Of a DNA stretch of 64,000 nt, positions 50,783 through 58,415 are shown in pieces. The notes under the pieces are model-generated. The model did no database searches. It was not told the DNA's origin and saw only the letters and a list, made by a program, of their open reading frames with translations. How positions within the stretch are numbered: the stretch's first letter is position 1; every line of letters starts with the position of its first letter. Source of the DNA: an uncultured Prevotella sp. Lineage in GTDB: Bacteria > Bacteroidota > Bacteroidia > Bacteroidales > Bacteroidaceae. Location: the NCBI GenBank assembly GCA_947164965.1, contig CAMUYR010000004.1:1-64000 (forward strand). Reading direction: 5' to 3'. The position numbers and the translations under genes are program-made.

Positions 50783-51859
50783 TTATTTTGTCATTTCGAT
50801 ATTTCGAGTATAGTTCCGCCACTTGTCTATCAGCGCCTGCATGTCGTCAGCCAGTTCGCTGGTGAAGTCCATCTGCTGTCCGGATACTGGATGCACAAAA
50901 CCCAGCGTCTTGGCGTGCAAGGCCTGTCGTGCACAGAGTTTCAGGCAGTTTTGAATATATGCCTTATACGAGGCAGTACGTTCTCCGCGCAGAATCTCCA
51001 TCCCCCCATAGCGCTCGTCAGCAAACAACGGATGACAGATATGTTTCATGTGGGCACGTATCTGGTGCGTACGACCAGTCTCCAACCGACACTCCACCAA
51101 TGTGGTATAGCCATAGCGCTCCAACACCCGATAATGCGTGACAGCACTCTTACCGATATCGGAGCCTGGCGGGAAGACAGCCATGCGCTGGCGGTCCTTG
51201 GGGTCACGTCCTATGTTGCCTTCAATACGACCGGTATCCTCAGTGAAGTTGCCCCATACCAATGCCTGATAACTGCGGTGCGTATCGTGATTGAAGAACT
51301 GGGCACCCAACTCCGTCTTGGCCTCAGGCGTCTTAGCGATGACCAGCAAACCGCTGGTGTCTTTATCTATCCGATGCACCAGTCCCACACTGGGATCGTT
51401 AGGGTCGTAGCTAGGCAGGTTACGCAGATGCCACGCAATAGCATTTACCAAAGTACCGTGGAAATTGCCGACACCCGGATGGACCACCATTCCTGCGGGC
51501 TTATTGATGACCATCAATTGGTCGTCCTCATAGACAACATCCAGCGGAATATCCTCCGGTTCTATGGTCGTATCATAGTGCGGACGGTCGAGCATCAGAG
51601 TGATAATATCACCTGGGCGAACCTTGTAGTTGCTCTTCACCACCTGACCATTCACCTGAATAAAGCCTGCATCGGCGGCTTTCTGAATGCGGTTGCGGGA
51701 AGAGTGCTGTACATGCTCAGACATGTATTTATCGATACGCACAGGCTCCTGGCCACGATCCACCTCCATACGGAGATGTTCGTAGAGCTGTGGAGAGTCT
51801 TCTGTCGTCGACTCTTCATCCAGCAAGTCTATGTCATCAATCAACTCTTCCTCAGTCAT
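50783..51859 (-). CDS. rluD: 23S rRNA pseudouridine synthase (RluD family)
   Basis: It isomerises uridines in 23S rRNA helix 69 if truly RluD. The 358-residue protein starts with an acidic tail, then an S4 RNA-binding domain (RIDKYMSEHVQHSSRNRIQKAADAGFIQVNG), the synthase core with VINKPAGMVVHPG, LVHRIDKDTSGLLVIAK containing the catalytic Asp, and RTHQIRAHMKHI. RluC-type specificity cannot be excluded. It is 2 bases from the PASTA gene stop. Confidence 0.92.
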   Translation of the reverse strand: MTEEELIDDIDLLDEESTTEDSPQLYEHLRMEVDRGQEPVRIDKYMSEHVQHSSRNRIQKAADAGFIQVNGQVVKSNYKVRPGDIITLMLDRPHYDTTIEPEDIPLDVVYEDDQLMVINKPAGMVVHPGVGNFHGTLVNAIAWHLRNLPSYDPNDPSVGLVHRIDKDTSGLLVIAKTPEAKTELGAQFFNHDTHRSYQALVWGNFTEDTGRIEGNIGRDPKDRQRMAVFPPGSDIGKSAVTHYRVLERYGYTTLVECRLETGRTHQIRAHMKHICHPLFADERYGGMEILRGERTASYKAYIQNCLKLCARQALHAKTLGFVHPVSGQQMDFTSELADDMQALIDKWRNYTRNIEMTK

Positions 51860-51861
51860 AC

Positions 51862-52521
51862 TTATTCACTTGCGGGTTGTTCTGTTACTTCCATAAACTC
51901 GTCGACTTCATCACTTCCACCGTTTGAAAACTCGTCGCCCACGTAGTCGATGTCTTCGGTATCATCAATAGTACCCTGACCAACCATCAGCGTCAACGGA
52001 TAATCAATGGGGATACGATCGCCATTCGACACACGACGTCCTCTGCAAACAATACCATATACCCAGTCTTTCTCGCCTGGCACATACTGATGAGGATCTA
52101 AGCGGAAACCCATAGCCATCAGTTTAGCTTCAGCCTCACGGACACTACTGTTATCCACCACATCTGGAATGGCAAAGGTGGGTGATGAGGGGGAATTGAC
52201 CGTTACATAAACGGTATGTCCCTCTTTCACCTTCTGGCCTGTACCAGGCATCTGCGCCAAGATACAATCAGCTGGCAGTTTCTTATTATAGCCTGAGTCG
52301 CTCACCTGAATGACCAAACCTTTCTCCTCTAACAACAGACGGGCCTTCTGATAAGACATTCCTTCTATCTTGGGCACTTCAATGCCCTCGCCATGATGGG
52401 TATAGAGGTCGAGGCCGAAGCCGACACCCACACAGAGTAAAACCACCACAACTACCATCGCTAACAGATTGAAAATCAGGTAGCGACTGAATATTTTGCT
52501 TGCAAATACCTTTGAGTCCAT
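51862..52521 (-). CDS. PASTA-domain membrane protein
   Basis: From the ATG at 52521 it has 219 residues: a cytoplasmic N-terminus, one membrane helix (LIFNLLAMVVVVVLLCVGVGFGL, about 14-37), then two PASTA domains (IEVPKIEGMSYQKARLLLEEKGL and FAIPDVVDNSSVREAEAKLMAMGF) facing the periplasm and an acidic tail. There is no kinase domain. PASTA domains bind peptidoglycan or penicillin-binding proteins, so it probably assists wall synthesis, in line with ddl in the same operon. The longer ORF to 52575 is excluded by the promoter. Confidence 0.87.
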   Translation of the reverse strand: MDSKVFASKIFSRYLIFNLLAMVVVVVLLCVGVGFGLDLYTHHGEGIEVPKIEGMSYQKARLLLEEKGLVIQVSDSGYNKKLPADCILAQMPGTGQKVKEGHTVYVTVNSPSSPTFAIPDVVDNSSVREAEAKLMAMGFRLDPHQYVPGEKDWVYGIVCRGRRVSNGDRIPIDYPLTLMVGQGTIDDTEDIDYVGDEFSNGGSDEVDEFMEVTEQPASE

Positions 52522-52545
52522 GATACTTCTTGTACTATTCGAAAG

Positions 52546-52575
52546 CAAAAGTACAAAGAAATATTGAGACAACAA
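52546..52575 (-). promoter_or_regulatory. Promoter of PASTA-rluD-ddl operon
   Basis: TACTTTTG (52546-52553) with TTG (52573-52575) 19 bases upstream on the minus strand. The TTG lies in the U tract of the rpmH terminator. Confidence 0.75.
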
Positions 52576-52610
52576 AAAAATTGGGTATATTTTTAAAAAA
52601 ATACACCCAA
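52574..52610 (-). terminator. Terminator of rpmH
   Basis: On the minus strand a stem TTGGGT...ACCCAA (52581-52610, continued by an A/T stem with one mismatch) is followed by seven T residues (52574-52580). Confidence 0.85.
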
Positions 52611-52634
52611 TTCTTATTCGTGACTTGTCAGGAA

Positions 52635-52790
52635 TTACTTTCCGTGATGCTCGTCTGATACAGTTAACTTCTTACGGCCCTTAGCGCGGCGAGAAGCCAG
52701 TACGCGACGACCATTCTTTGTTGCCATGCGCTCGCGGAAGCCATGCTTGTTGACGCGGCGACGATTGTGCGGCTGAAATGTTCTTTTCAT
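52635..52790 (-). CDS. rpmH: 50S ribosomal protein L34
   Basis: A 51-residue basic ribosomal protein reading [20 protein letters not shown] then [20 protein letters not shown], the standard L34 sequence, ending [10 protein letters not shown]. It binds 23S rRNA in the large subunit. It has its own promoter and terminator. In many bacteria rpmH lies near dnaA/rnpA; here neither is present, as is usual in this phylum. Confidence 0.97.
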   Translation of the reverse strand: MKRTFQPHNRRRVNKHGFRERMATKNGRRVLASRRAKGRKKLTVSDEHHGK

Positions 52791-52835
52791 TGTTTTATCT
52801 TTATTTTATTTGTTGAAATTCGTCGATTCGGGCTG

Positions 52836-52866
52836 CAAAATTACATAATTATTTCTAATTGTGCAA
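52836..52866 (-). promoter_or_regulatory. Promoter of rpmH
   Basis: TAATTTTG (52836-52843) with TTG (52864-52866) exactly 20 bases upstream, minus strand. Confidence 0.78.
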
Positions 52867-52880
52867 GTTTTCCGTTAATT

Positions 52881-52908
52881 TTTTCACTTTTCACTTCTCA
52901 CTTTTCAC
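52881..52908. repeat. 7-bp tandem tract between rpmH and efp promoters
   Basis: TTTTCAC, TTTTCAC, TTCTCAC, TTTTCAC, ending ten bases before the efp -7 box. Confidence 0.9.
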
Positions 52909-52917
52909 TTTTTTTTG

Positions 52918-52925
52918 TACCTTTG
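52918..52925 (+). promoter_or_regulatory. -7 box of efp
   Basis: TACCTTTG, giving a leader of about 40 bases. The -33 position falls in the heptamer tract and has no TTG. Confidence 0.72.
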
Positions 52926-52968
52926 CACCCGCAAAATGACATTTTACATATTATAATAGCATATTTTT

Positions 52969-53535
52969 ATGATCAACTCACAAGACATTAAGAAAGGTAC
53001 CGCCATTCGCATGGACGGAGCCATTTGGGTTTGCATTGACTTTCAGCACCGTAAGCCCGGTAAGGGAAACACCATCATGAACATCAAGATGAAGAACGTT
53101 ACTGATGGTCGTGTGCTGGAGCGTCGTTATAACATCGGTGAGAAGCTGGAGGACGTAGTTATTGAGCACCGCGACTACCAGTATCTCTATGAGGATCAGG
53201 AAGGACGTATCTTCATGAACCAGGAGACTTTCGAGCAGATTCCCATTGCCAACGACCTCGTAATCGGTCATGAGTATATGAAGGAAGGCGACGTTGTATC
53301 TGTTGTCAGCGACACCACCGATGGCACCATCCTCTATGCTGAGATGCCCGTGAAGACTATTCTGCGTGTTACTCACTCAGAGCCTGGTATCAAGGGCGAC
53401 ACCGCTACCAACACCTTGAAGCCCGCAACATTGGAGACAGGCGTTGAGGTACGTGTTCCCCTGTTCATCAACGAGGGTGACCTGATTCAGGTTGACACCC
53501 GCGACGGCTCTTATCTGGCTCGCGCTAAGGAGTAA
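52969..53535 (+). CDS. efp: Translation elongation factor P
   Basis: EF-P rescues ribosomes stalled at proline runs. The 188-residue protein shows the three-domain pattern, with the loop KPGKGNT carrying Lys32 at the tip that is modified in many bacteria, then the LERRYNIGEKLEDVVIEHRDYQYLYED segment, and the C-terminal GDTATNTLKPATLETGVEVRVPLFINEGDLIQVDTRDGSY OB domain. The Pro before Gly-Lys-Gly resembles the lysine-type EF-P group. The following glycosyltransferase is joined to it by a repeat tract. Confidence 0.97.
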   Translation: MINSQDIKKGTAIRMDGAIWVCIDFQHRKPGKGNTIMNIKMKNVTDGRVLERRYNIGEKLEDVVIEHRDYQYLYEDQEGRIFMNQETFEQIPIANDLVIGHEYMKEGDVVSVVSDTTDGTILYAEMPVKTILRVTHSEPGIKGDTATNTLKPATLETGVEVRVPLFINEGDLIQVDTRDGSYLARAKE

Positions 53536-53540
53536 TTTCC

Positions 53541-53575
53541 AATTGACAATTGATAATTGATAATTGACAATTGAG
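53541..53575. repeat. 7-bp tandem tract filling the efp-glycosyltransferase gap
   Basis: AATTGAC, AATTGAT, AATTGAT, AATTGAC, AATTGAG. The last unit contains the TTG start codon of the next gene. Confidence 0.9.
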
Positions 53576-54665
53576 ATACTCAATTATTGTCCCAGTCTAC
53601 AATCGGCCCGACGAAGTGGACGAACTGCTTGAGAGCCTTTGTTCTCAAACGTTCAAGGACTTTGAAGTGGTGATAGTAGAGGACGGTTCACAAAAACCAT
53701 GCAAGGATGTTTGCGACAAGTACGCAGACATCCTTGATTTACATTATTATTATAAGGAGAACAGCGGACCCGGACAGAGCCGCAACTATGGTGTCGAGAG
53801 AGCCAAGGGTGACTATGTCCTTATTCTCGACTCTGACGTCGTGCTGCCTACAAGCTATCTTGAGGCTACGGACAAATCTCTCACCTCTCATCTCTCACCT
53901 CTCACCACTATCGTTGCCTGGGGCGGTCCTGATGCCGCTCATCCTTCGTTTACCCCAGTTCAGAAGGCTATCAGCTATTCGATGACCTCCTTCTTTACCA
54001 CAGGTGGCATCCGAGGGGGCAAGGCCAAGCTCGACAAGTTCTATCCCCGTTCGTTCAATATGGGCATCCGTCGCGATGTCTATAACCAATTGGGAGGCTT
54101 TACCAAGATGCGCTTTGGCGAGGATATCGATTTTTCATATCGCATCGTAGAGGCTGGCTATAGTCCTCGTCTCTTCCCTGAGGCATGGGTATGGCACAAG
54201 CGTCGTACAGATTTCCGCAAGTTCTTCCGTCAGGTATACAATAGCGGTATTGCCCGCATCAATCTGGAGAAACGCCATCCTGGCACCATGAAACTGGTTC
54301 ATCTGTTGCCTATGGTATTTACCTTAGGCGTCATTGGTTGTCTGTTGCTTGCTGCTTTAGGGACAGGATTGTATATTGAGGGTGAATGGCTCGATGCCAA
54401 TGGTCTGCGTCCTGATGACAACATGCATCAAGGCATAGGATTTGTCTTCTGTATTCTAGGATTATTGCCGCTGCTGCTTTACAGCCTCATCATCTTCATC
54501 GATTCATCCATCAAGAACCGCAGTCTGTGGGTAGGCCTGCTTTCTATTCCTGCCGCCTTCGTACAACTGATGGGCTACGGCTTTGGCTTTATCGAGTCGT
54601 GGTGGAAACGCTGTGTACTGAAGAAGGATGAGTTTACAGCTTTCGAAAAGAACTTTTATAAGTGA
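53571..54665 (+). CDS. Family 2 glycosyltransferase, membrane-anchored
   Basis: A 364-residue GT-A glycosyltransferase: YSIIVPVYNRPDEVDELLESL, VVIVEDGS (nucleotide-binding Asp), GPGQSRNYGVERAKGDYVLILDSDVVLP with the DSD metal site, and the acceptor region FGEDIDFSYRI (ED motif). Two to three membrane helices follow (about 245-270, 290-310, 318-345), so it works at the inner membrane, perhaps in surface glycan synthesis. The start is a TTG inside a repeat tract, with no ATG nearby. Residues 103-111 (SLTSHLSPL) come from an in-frame heptamer tract, just after the DSD site in a loop. Confidence 0.86.
   Translation: MRYSIIVPVYNRPDEVDELLESLCSQTFKDFEVVIVEDGSQKPCKDVCDKYADILDLHYYYKENSGPGQSRNYGVERAKGDYVLILDSDVVLPTSYLEATDKSLTSHLSPLTTIVAWGGPDAAHPSFTPVQKAISYSMTSFFTTGGIRGGKAKLDKFYPRSFNMGIRRDVYNQLGGFTKMRFGEDIDFSYRIVEAGYSPRLFPEAWVWHKRRTDFRKFFRQVYNSGIARINLEKRHPGTMKLVHLLPMVFTLGVIGCLLLAALGTGLYIEGEWLDANGLRPDDNMHQGIGFVFCILGLLPLLLYSLIIFIDSSIKNRSLWVGLLSIPAAFVQLMGYGFGFIESWWKRCVLKKDEFTAFEKNFYK
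53879..53906. repeat. In-frame 7-bp tract inside glycosyltransferase gene
   Basis: TCTCACC, TCTCATC, TCTCACC, TCTCACC, read in the same frame as the tract in pssA and giving the same peptide. Confidence 0.9.
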
Positions 54666-55351
54666 TGGAAAAGCTAACAATAGCCAACTGGTCGGAAGAC
54701 GATCAGCCACGAGAAAAACTACGCGACAAAGGACCTCAGGCACTCAGTAATGCTGAGTTGCTGGCTATACTCATTGGTTCAGGAACTCCCGGAACCAGTG
54801 CTGTCGAACTGATGCAGAACGTGCTGAACTACTGCAACAACAACCTGAACACACTGGGAAAGATGACTATTCATCAGCTTTGCGACTACAAAGGTATTGG
54901 CGAGGCGAAAGCCATCACCATACTGGCTGCCTGTGAATTGGGCAAACGTCGCCAGATGGAGACACCCGAAGAACGCCCTGATGTCGGCACAGCTACGCGC
55001 ATCTATAACCACATGCGCCCCGTGTTGCAGGATCAGGATGTGGAAGAGTTCTGGATACTGCTGATGAACCAGAACCACCGGCTCATCAAAAAAGTGCGCA
55101 TAGCCCATGGAGGAATCAGTGAGGTGGCTGTCGATGTCCGCATCATTATGCGTGAGGCTCTGTTAGCCAACGCCACCATACTGGCCGTATGTCATAATCA
55201 TCCGTCAGGCAGCCTGCGTCCCAGCCAACAGGACAACGACCTCACCTATTCCATCCAAAAGGCTTGTCACACTATGCGCATTCACTTCCTCGATCATGTC
55301 ATCGTCACCGATGGCGCCTATTACAGCTATCACGAGGAAGGAAGAGTCTGA
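54665..55351 (+). CDS. radC: RadC/JAB-domain protein
   Basis: A 228-residue RadC family protein: an N-terminal helix-hairpin-helix part (LRDKGPQALSNAELLAILIGSGTPG, LCDYKGIGEAKAITILAACELGKRR) and a C-terminal MPN/JAB metal domain with the HNHPSGSLRPSQQDNDLTYSI motif (H-x-H...S-x-x-D). Despite the name, a repair role is not established; JAB metal sites suggest a hydrolase. Its ATG shares one base with the stop codon of the glycosyltransferase (TGATG), so they are coupled. Confidence 0.92.
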   Translation: MEKLTIANWSEDDQPREKLRDKGPQALSNAELLAILIGSGTPGTSAVELMQNVLNYCNNNLNTLGKMTIHQLCDYKGIGEAKAITILAACELGKRRQMETPEERPDVGTATRIYNHMRPVLQDQDVEEFWILLMNQNHRLIKKVRIAHGGISEVAVDVRIIMREALLANATILAVCHNHPSGSLRPSQQDNDLTYSIQKACHTMRIHFLDHVIVTDGAYYSYHEEGRV

Positions 55352-55359
55352 GTCTGTTT

Positions 55360-55869
55360 TTATTTGTAATATTCGATGGTGCGGGTCTGCTCCATCTCTT
55401 GTCCCATCATCGATGTCTTGCGACTGATCCAGTTGCCGTGATCGTCGTATTTATAGTCTGAGTAAGGACTGTTCATCTCGTTGTCACCCATATTGATGGT
55501 CTCTGAGGCAGGAGCACCTTTCTCATTATAGGTACGTGTGGTCGTAAAGTCCTGTCCCATCATATTCATCGACTGACTCTTTACACGACCGTTCTCCCAC
55601 TTGTAAGTAATTGTCATCTCCTGACCCTGGAAACTCATTTTGGCCGACTGCAGATAACCATCTGCATCATACTTGGCATCGCTCATACCTTCGCGCTGCA
55701 TCTTTCCGTCTTCGGTAAAGGTAACGACAATGTCACGTCCCATCATCTGGCTTGTAATTGATTTTACTGCGCCTGTAGCATCGTTAGCCTCGACGTCATG
55801 GAACTTAGTTTGGGCTTGCATGGCAAATGATACTGCCAGCATAGCCATCATCACAAATACTTTCTTCAT
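55360..55869 (-). CDS. Small secreted protein with YD-like repeats
   Basis: A 169-residue protein with signal peptide (to about 19, MQAQ) and short beta-strand repeats of the type AKYDADGYLQSAKMSFQGQEMTITYKWENGR and YKYDDHGNWISRKTSMMGQEMEQTRTIEY, like YD/RHS-style antiparallel strands, with four repeated MMGQ/MMGR segments. Function unknown; probably periplasmic or surface. No clear promoter was seen. It converges on radC. Confidence 0.72.
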   Translation of the reverse strand: MKKVFVMMAMLAVSFAMQAQTKFHDVEANDATGAVKSITSQMMGRDIVVTFTEDGKMQREGMSDAKYDADGYLQSAKMSFQGQEMTITYKWENGRVKSQSMNMMGQDFTTTRTYNEKGAPASETINMGDNEMNSPYSDYKYDDHGNWISRKTSMMGQEMEQTRTIEYYK

Positions 55870-55955
55870 AGTTGATACTTTAATTTTGTTATGCTGAAAA
55901 ATAAAACATCCTTTTGACGAGTCAGTATAAAAAAGGTTTAATTATATCTGCTTTT

Positions 55956-58271
55956 TTATTTCTCTATGTGCTGCAACTGCGTGTCACCTGGCTTGAACAG
56001 CAGACCACTACACTTCTTGGCATCAGCCTTGTAAACTTTCAGTTCCACCTTGTCCCACTGAATCTGATCAGTACGTTGGGCCAATGGAGCATGAGGAATC
56101 AGCGAACCATCTCGAACGAGAATCACAGCAGGTATCTTGCCGGCCTTGATAGTCTGCCAGCCACCCTCATAGACCTTGCCCGTCTGATAGTCTATCCACT
56201 TACCCTTAGGCAGGTATACGGAACGCTCGTTGCCGCTCTCCAGCAATGGGGCTACAAGCATCTGCGAACCAAACATATAGGCATCCTCCACAAGCCATGC
56301 TCCTGGGTTGTCAGGAAACTCCACCAGCAGGGCACGTACCATCGGCAGACCACGCTCTGAACAGTCTTTAGCCTGGGCATAGACGTAAGGCATGAGTTTG
56401 TATTTCATCTCGGCAGCCTCGCGGAAAGCTTTTGTGAACGACTCGCTGATGAGCCAAGGCTCGGTAGGAGGCGCACCATGGGCACGCGTATGCGAACTCA
56501 GGAAACCAAAGGGCAGCCAACGACGGTAAATATCCTCAGGCGAAGCGGTCACAAAGCCGCCCATGTCATGACTCCAGAACGAGAAACCACTGAGTCCGAA
56601 CGATAATCCGCCACGTAAATCGCCAAGCATACCAGTATTCGTTGTAGCCGCATCGCCACCCCAGTGCAGGGCATAACGCTGGCTGCCAGCCCATGCCGAG
56701 CGTGCCCAGATGACACCCTCGTGTGGATATTGACGCTCTACAGCCTCCCACAGCGCCTTATTATAGCGCAGCGGATAGAGGTTGTGTTCGTAAAGTCCGC
56801 CCTTACCGCTATGGTAGAAGCCGTTATAAGGTGCCGCCTCACCAAAGTCACATTTGATGGTCGACACACCTTGTTTCAGCAGCCCCGTTATCTTCGACTG
56901 ATACCAGGCGACGGTCTGCGGATTCGAGAAGTCGAGCACGGCATCCTCGTAAGGCATACCGCCATCGGCATTCCTGACATGCAGGTTGTTTTCTACAATC
57001 TCTTTAAAGAATCGGTTCTTGGGCGTAAAGTACGGTAACTGCCACAGACAGGTATGGAAACCATCCTTAGCCATCTGGCGCAGCATACCTACAGGATCCT
57101 TGAAACGGTCCTTAGCAAACTCGTAGTCGCACTGCCAGTCTACACCAAACCAGCCTGTATCGAAGTGGATAACATCCGATGGAATCTTGTGTTTTCGCAG
57201 CTGACGGGCTATCTCCAGTCCTTCCTCCTGCGAGAAATAGGTGATACGGCTCATCCAGGTTCCGAAGGTCCACAACGGCAGCATAGGCGACTTGCCGGTT
57301 ATATTGGTATACTCGTTGAGGATGTCCTTTGGTTCACCGAAGAATACAAAGAGGTCCAACTGTTCGTCAGCCATAAACAAGCGCGAGGCTCCTATATACG
57401 ACGCACCGAAGTCGGCTGTAACAGGAGCAGAGGTATGCATGAAGATACCATAGCCACGATTCGAGAAGAAGAATGGCACGGGTTTATACTGACCGTCGGT
57501 CTCAGGGCCCTGTGGGTCGGTCACCATCAGCTGCATCTTCTGTCCTACCTTGTTCAGGGCACCAAACGACTCTCCACCGCCATAGATGCGCTCGCCAGGG
57601 GCTATCGTCCACACAGGATTCACGCTACGTGAGTTGTCGCTGCCCCGCTTAATAAACGAGAACGGCAATAGTTTTACCTGGCTTGAATCGTTGTCGATGA
57701 TATGGCGCGTCTGTGTCATCACCTTGCCGTTCTTATCCTTCAGCACGATGCGCCATGGGTACTTCTGTATCTCAATGCAGCCATAGGCCGTTTTGTATGC
57801 AACAATGTTACCGTTACTCTTTGCTTGCCATGCGTTGGAAGTAGGCACCGCTCCTGCCAACATCAGGCTCTCACTGTCCTTGCGTGGCGCCTCTATAGGC
57901 GAAGTAGCCATACGGATGCGTACACAGCGGGGACTCACAAAGTCGATCTTCAACCGCAGGTTAGGGTCGTTATCGTACTGTGTATCAGGAAAGTCGAGCA
58001 TCTGCATCCTGACAGGCCAATAGCCATTCAGGTTGAATGCCTGGCGCGGACTGAGCCGGTAACGCTTCCAGTTGACCATTCCCTCGCCCTTCGTCACATC
58101 AAACGAAGCCAGCGAGTCGGCCAGGAAATACGTATTACTCAAGTCGGAGAAGTCGCCCGACTGGTCTTTAGGCATACACTGGAGGTATTGCACCCCTGCC
58201 GATGTTTGTAACTGCGCCTGCGCTGTCATCGCCACAGCTGCCAGACATACCATACTAATTATCTTCTTCAT
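55956..58271 (-). CDS. GH31 alpha-xylosidase/alpha-glucosidase
   Basis: A 771-residue secreted glycoside hydrolase with signal peptide (to about 19). The GH31 nucleophile is Asp475 in TIKCDFGEAAP and the acid/base Asp540 in HWGGDAATTNTG. The KxDFGE form and the overall layout (N-terminal beta domain to about 320, TIM barrel 330-650, distal beta domains) resemble YicI-type alpha-xylosidases, so release of xylose from xyloglucan-type oligosaccharides is likelier than maltose cleavage. No SusC/D pair is adjacent. It has its own promoter and is divergent from pfkA. Confidence 0.88.
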   Translation of the reverse strand: MKKIISMVCLAAVAMTAQAQLQTSAGVQYLQCMPKDQSGDFSDLSNTYFLADSLASFDVTKGEGMVNWKRYRLSPRQAFNLNGYWPVRMQMLDFPDTQYDNDPNLRLKIDFVSPRCVRIRMATSPIEAPRKDSESLMLAGAVPTSNAWQAKSNGNIVAYKTAYGCIEIQKYPWRIVLKDKNGKVMTQTRHIIDNDSSQVKLLPFSFIKRGSDNSRSVNPVWTIAPGERIYGGGESFGALNKVGQKMQLMVTDPQGPETDGQYKPVPFFFSNRGYGIFMHTSAPVTADFGASYIGASRLFMADEQLDLFVFFGEPKDILNEYTNITGKSPMLPLWTFGTWMSRITYFSQEEGLEIARQLRKHKIPSDVIHFDTGWFGVDWQCDYEFAKDRFKDPVGMLRQMAKDGFHTCLWQLPYFTPKNRFFKEIVENNLHVRNADGGMPYEDAVLDFSNPQTVAWYQSKITGLLKQGVSTIKCDFGEAAPYNGFYHSGKGGLYEHNLYPLRYNKALWEAVERQYPHEGVIWARSAWAGSQRYALHWGGDAATTNTGMLGDLRGGLSFGLSGFSFWSHDMGGFVTASPEDIYRRWLPFGFLSSHTRAHGAPPTEPWLISESFTKAFREAAEMKYKLMPYVYAQAKDCSERGLPMVRALLVEFPDNPGAWLVEDAYMFGSQMLVAPLLESGNERSVYLPKGKWIDYQTGKVYEGGWQTIKAGKIPAVILVRDGSLIPHAPLAQRTDQIQWDKVELKVYKADAKKCSGLLFKPGDTQLQHIEK

Positions 58272-58303
58272 CGTTCACAAAGTAGGTTAGTTCATTTTGA
58301 GGA

Positions 58304-58311
58304 CAAAGGTA
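58304..58311 (-). promoter_or_regulatory. -7 box of GH31 gene
   Basis: TACCTTTG on the minus strand, 32 bases before the ATG at 58271. Confidence 0.68.
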
Positions 58312-58365
58312 CAACATTTCCATGAAATTTATGGCGTCTGGCAACTAAATTTGATTTTTTTTTCA

Positions 58366-58373
58366 TATCTTTG
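58366..58373 (+). promoter_or_regulatory. -7 box of pfkA
   Basis: TATCTTTG, 42 bases before the pfkA ATG. A TTG at correct spacing is not evident. Confidence 0.65.
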
Positions 58374-58415
58374 CAAACGAATTATATGCAATGTTAAACT
58401 TTTAGATATACGACT

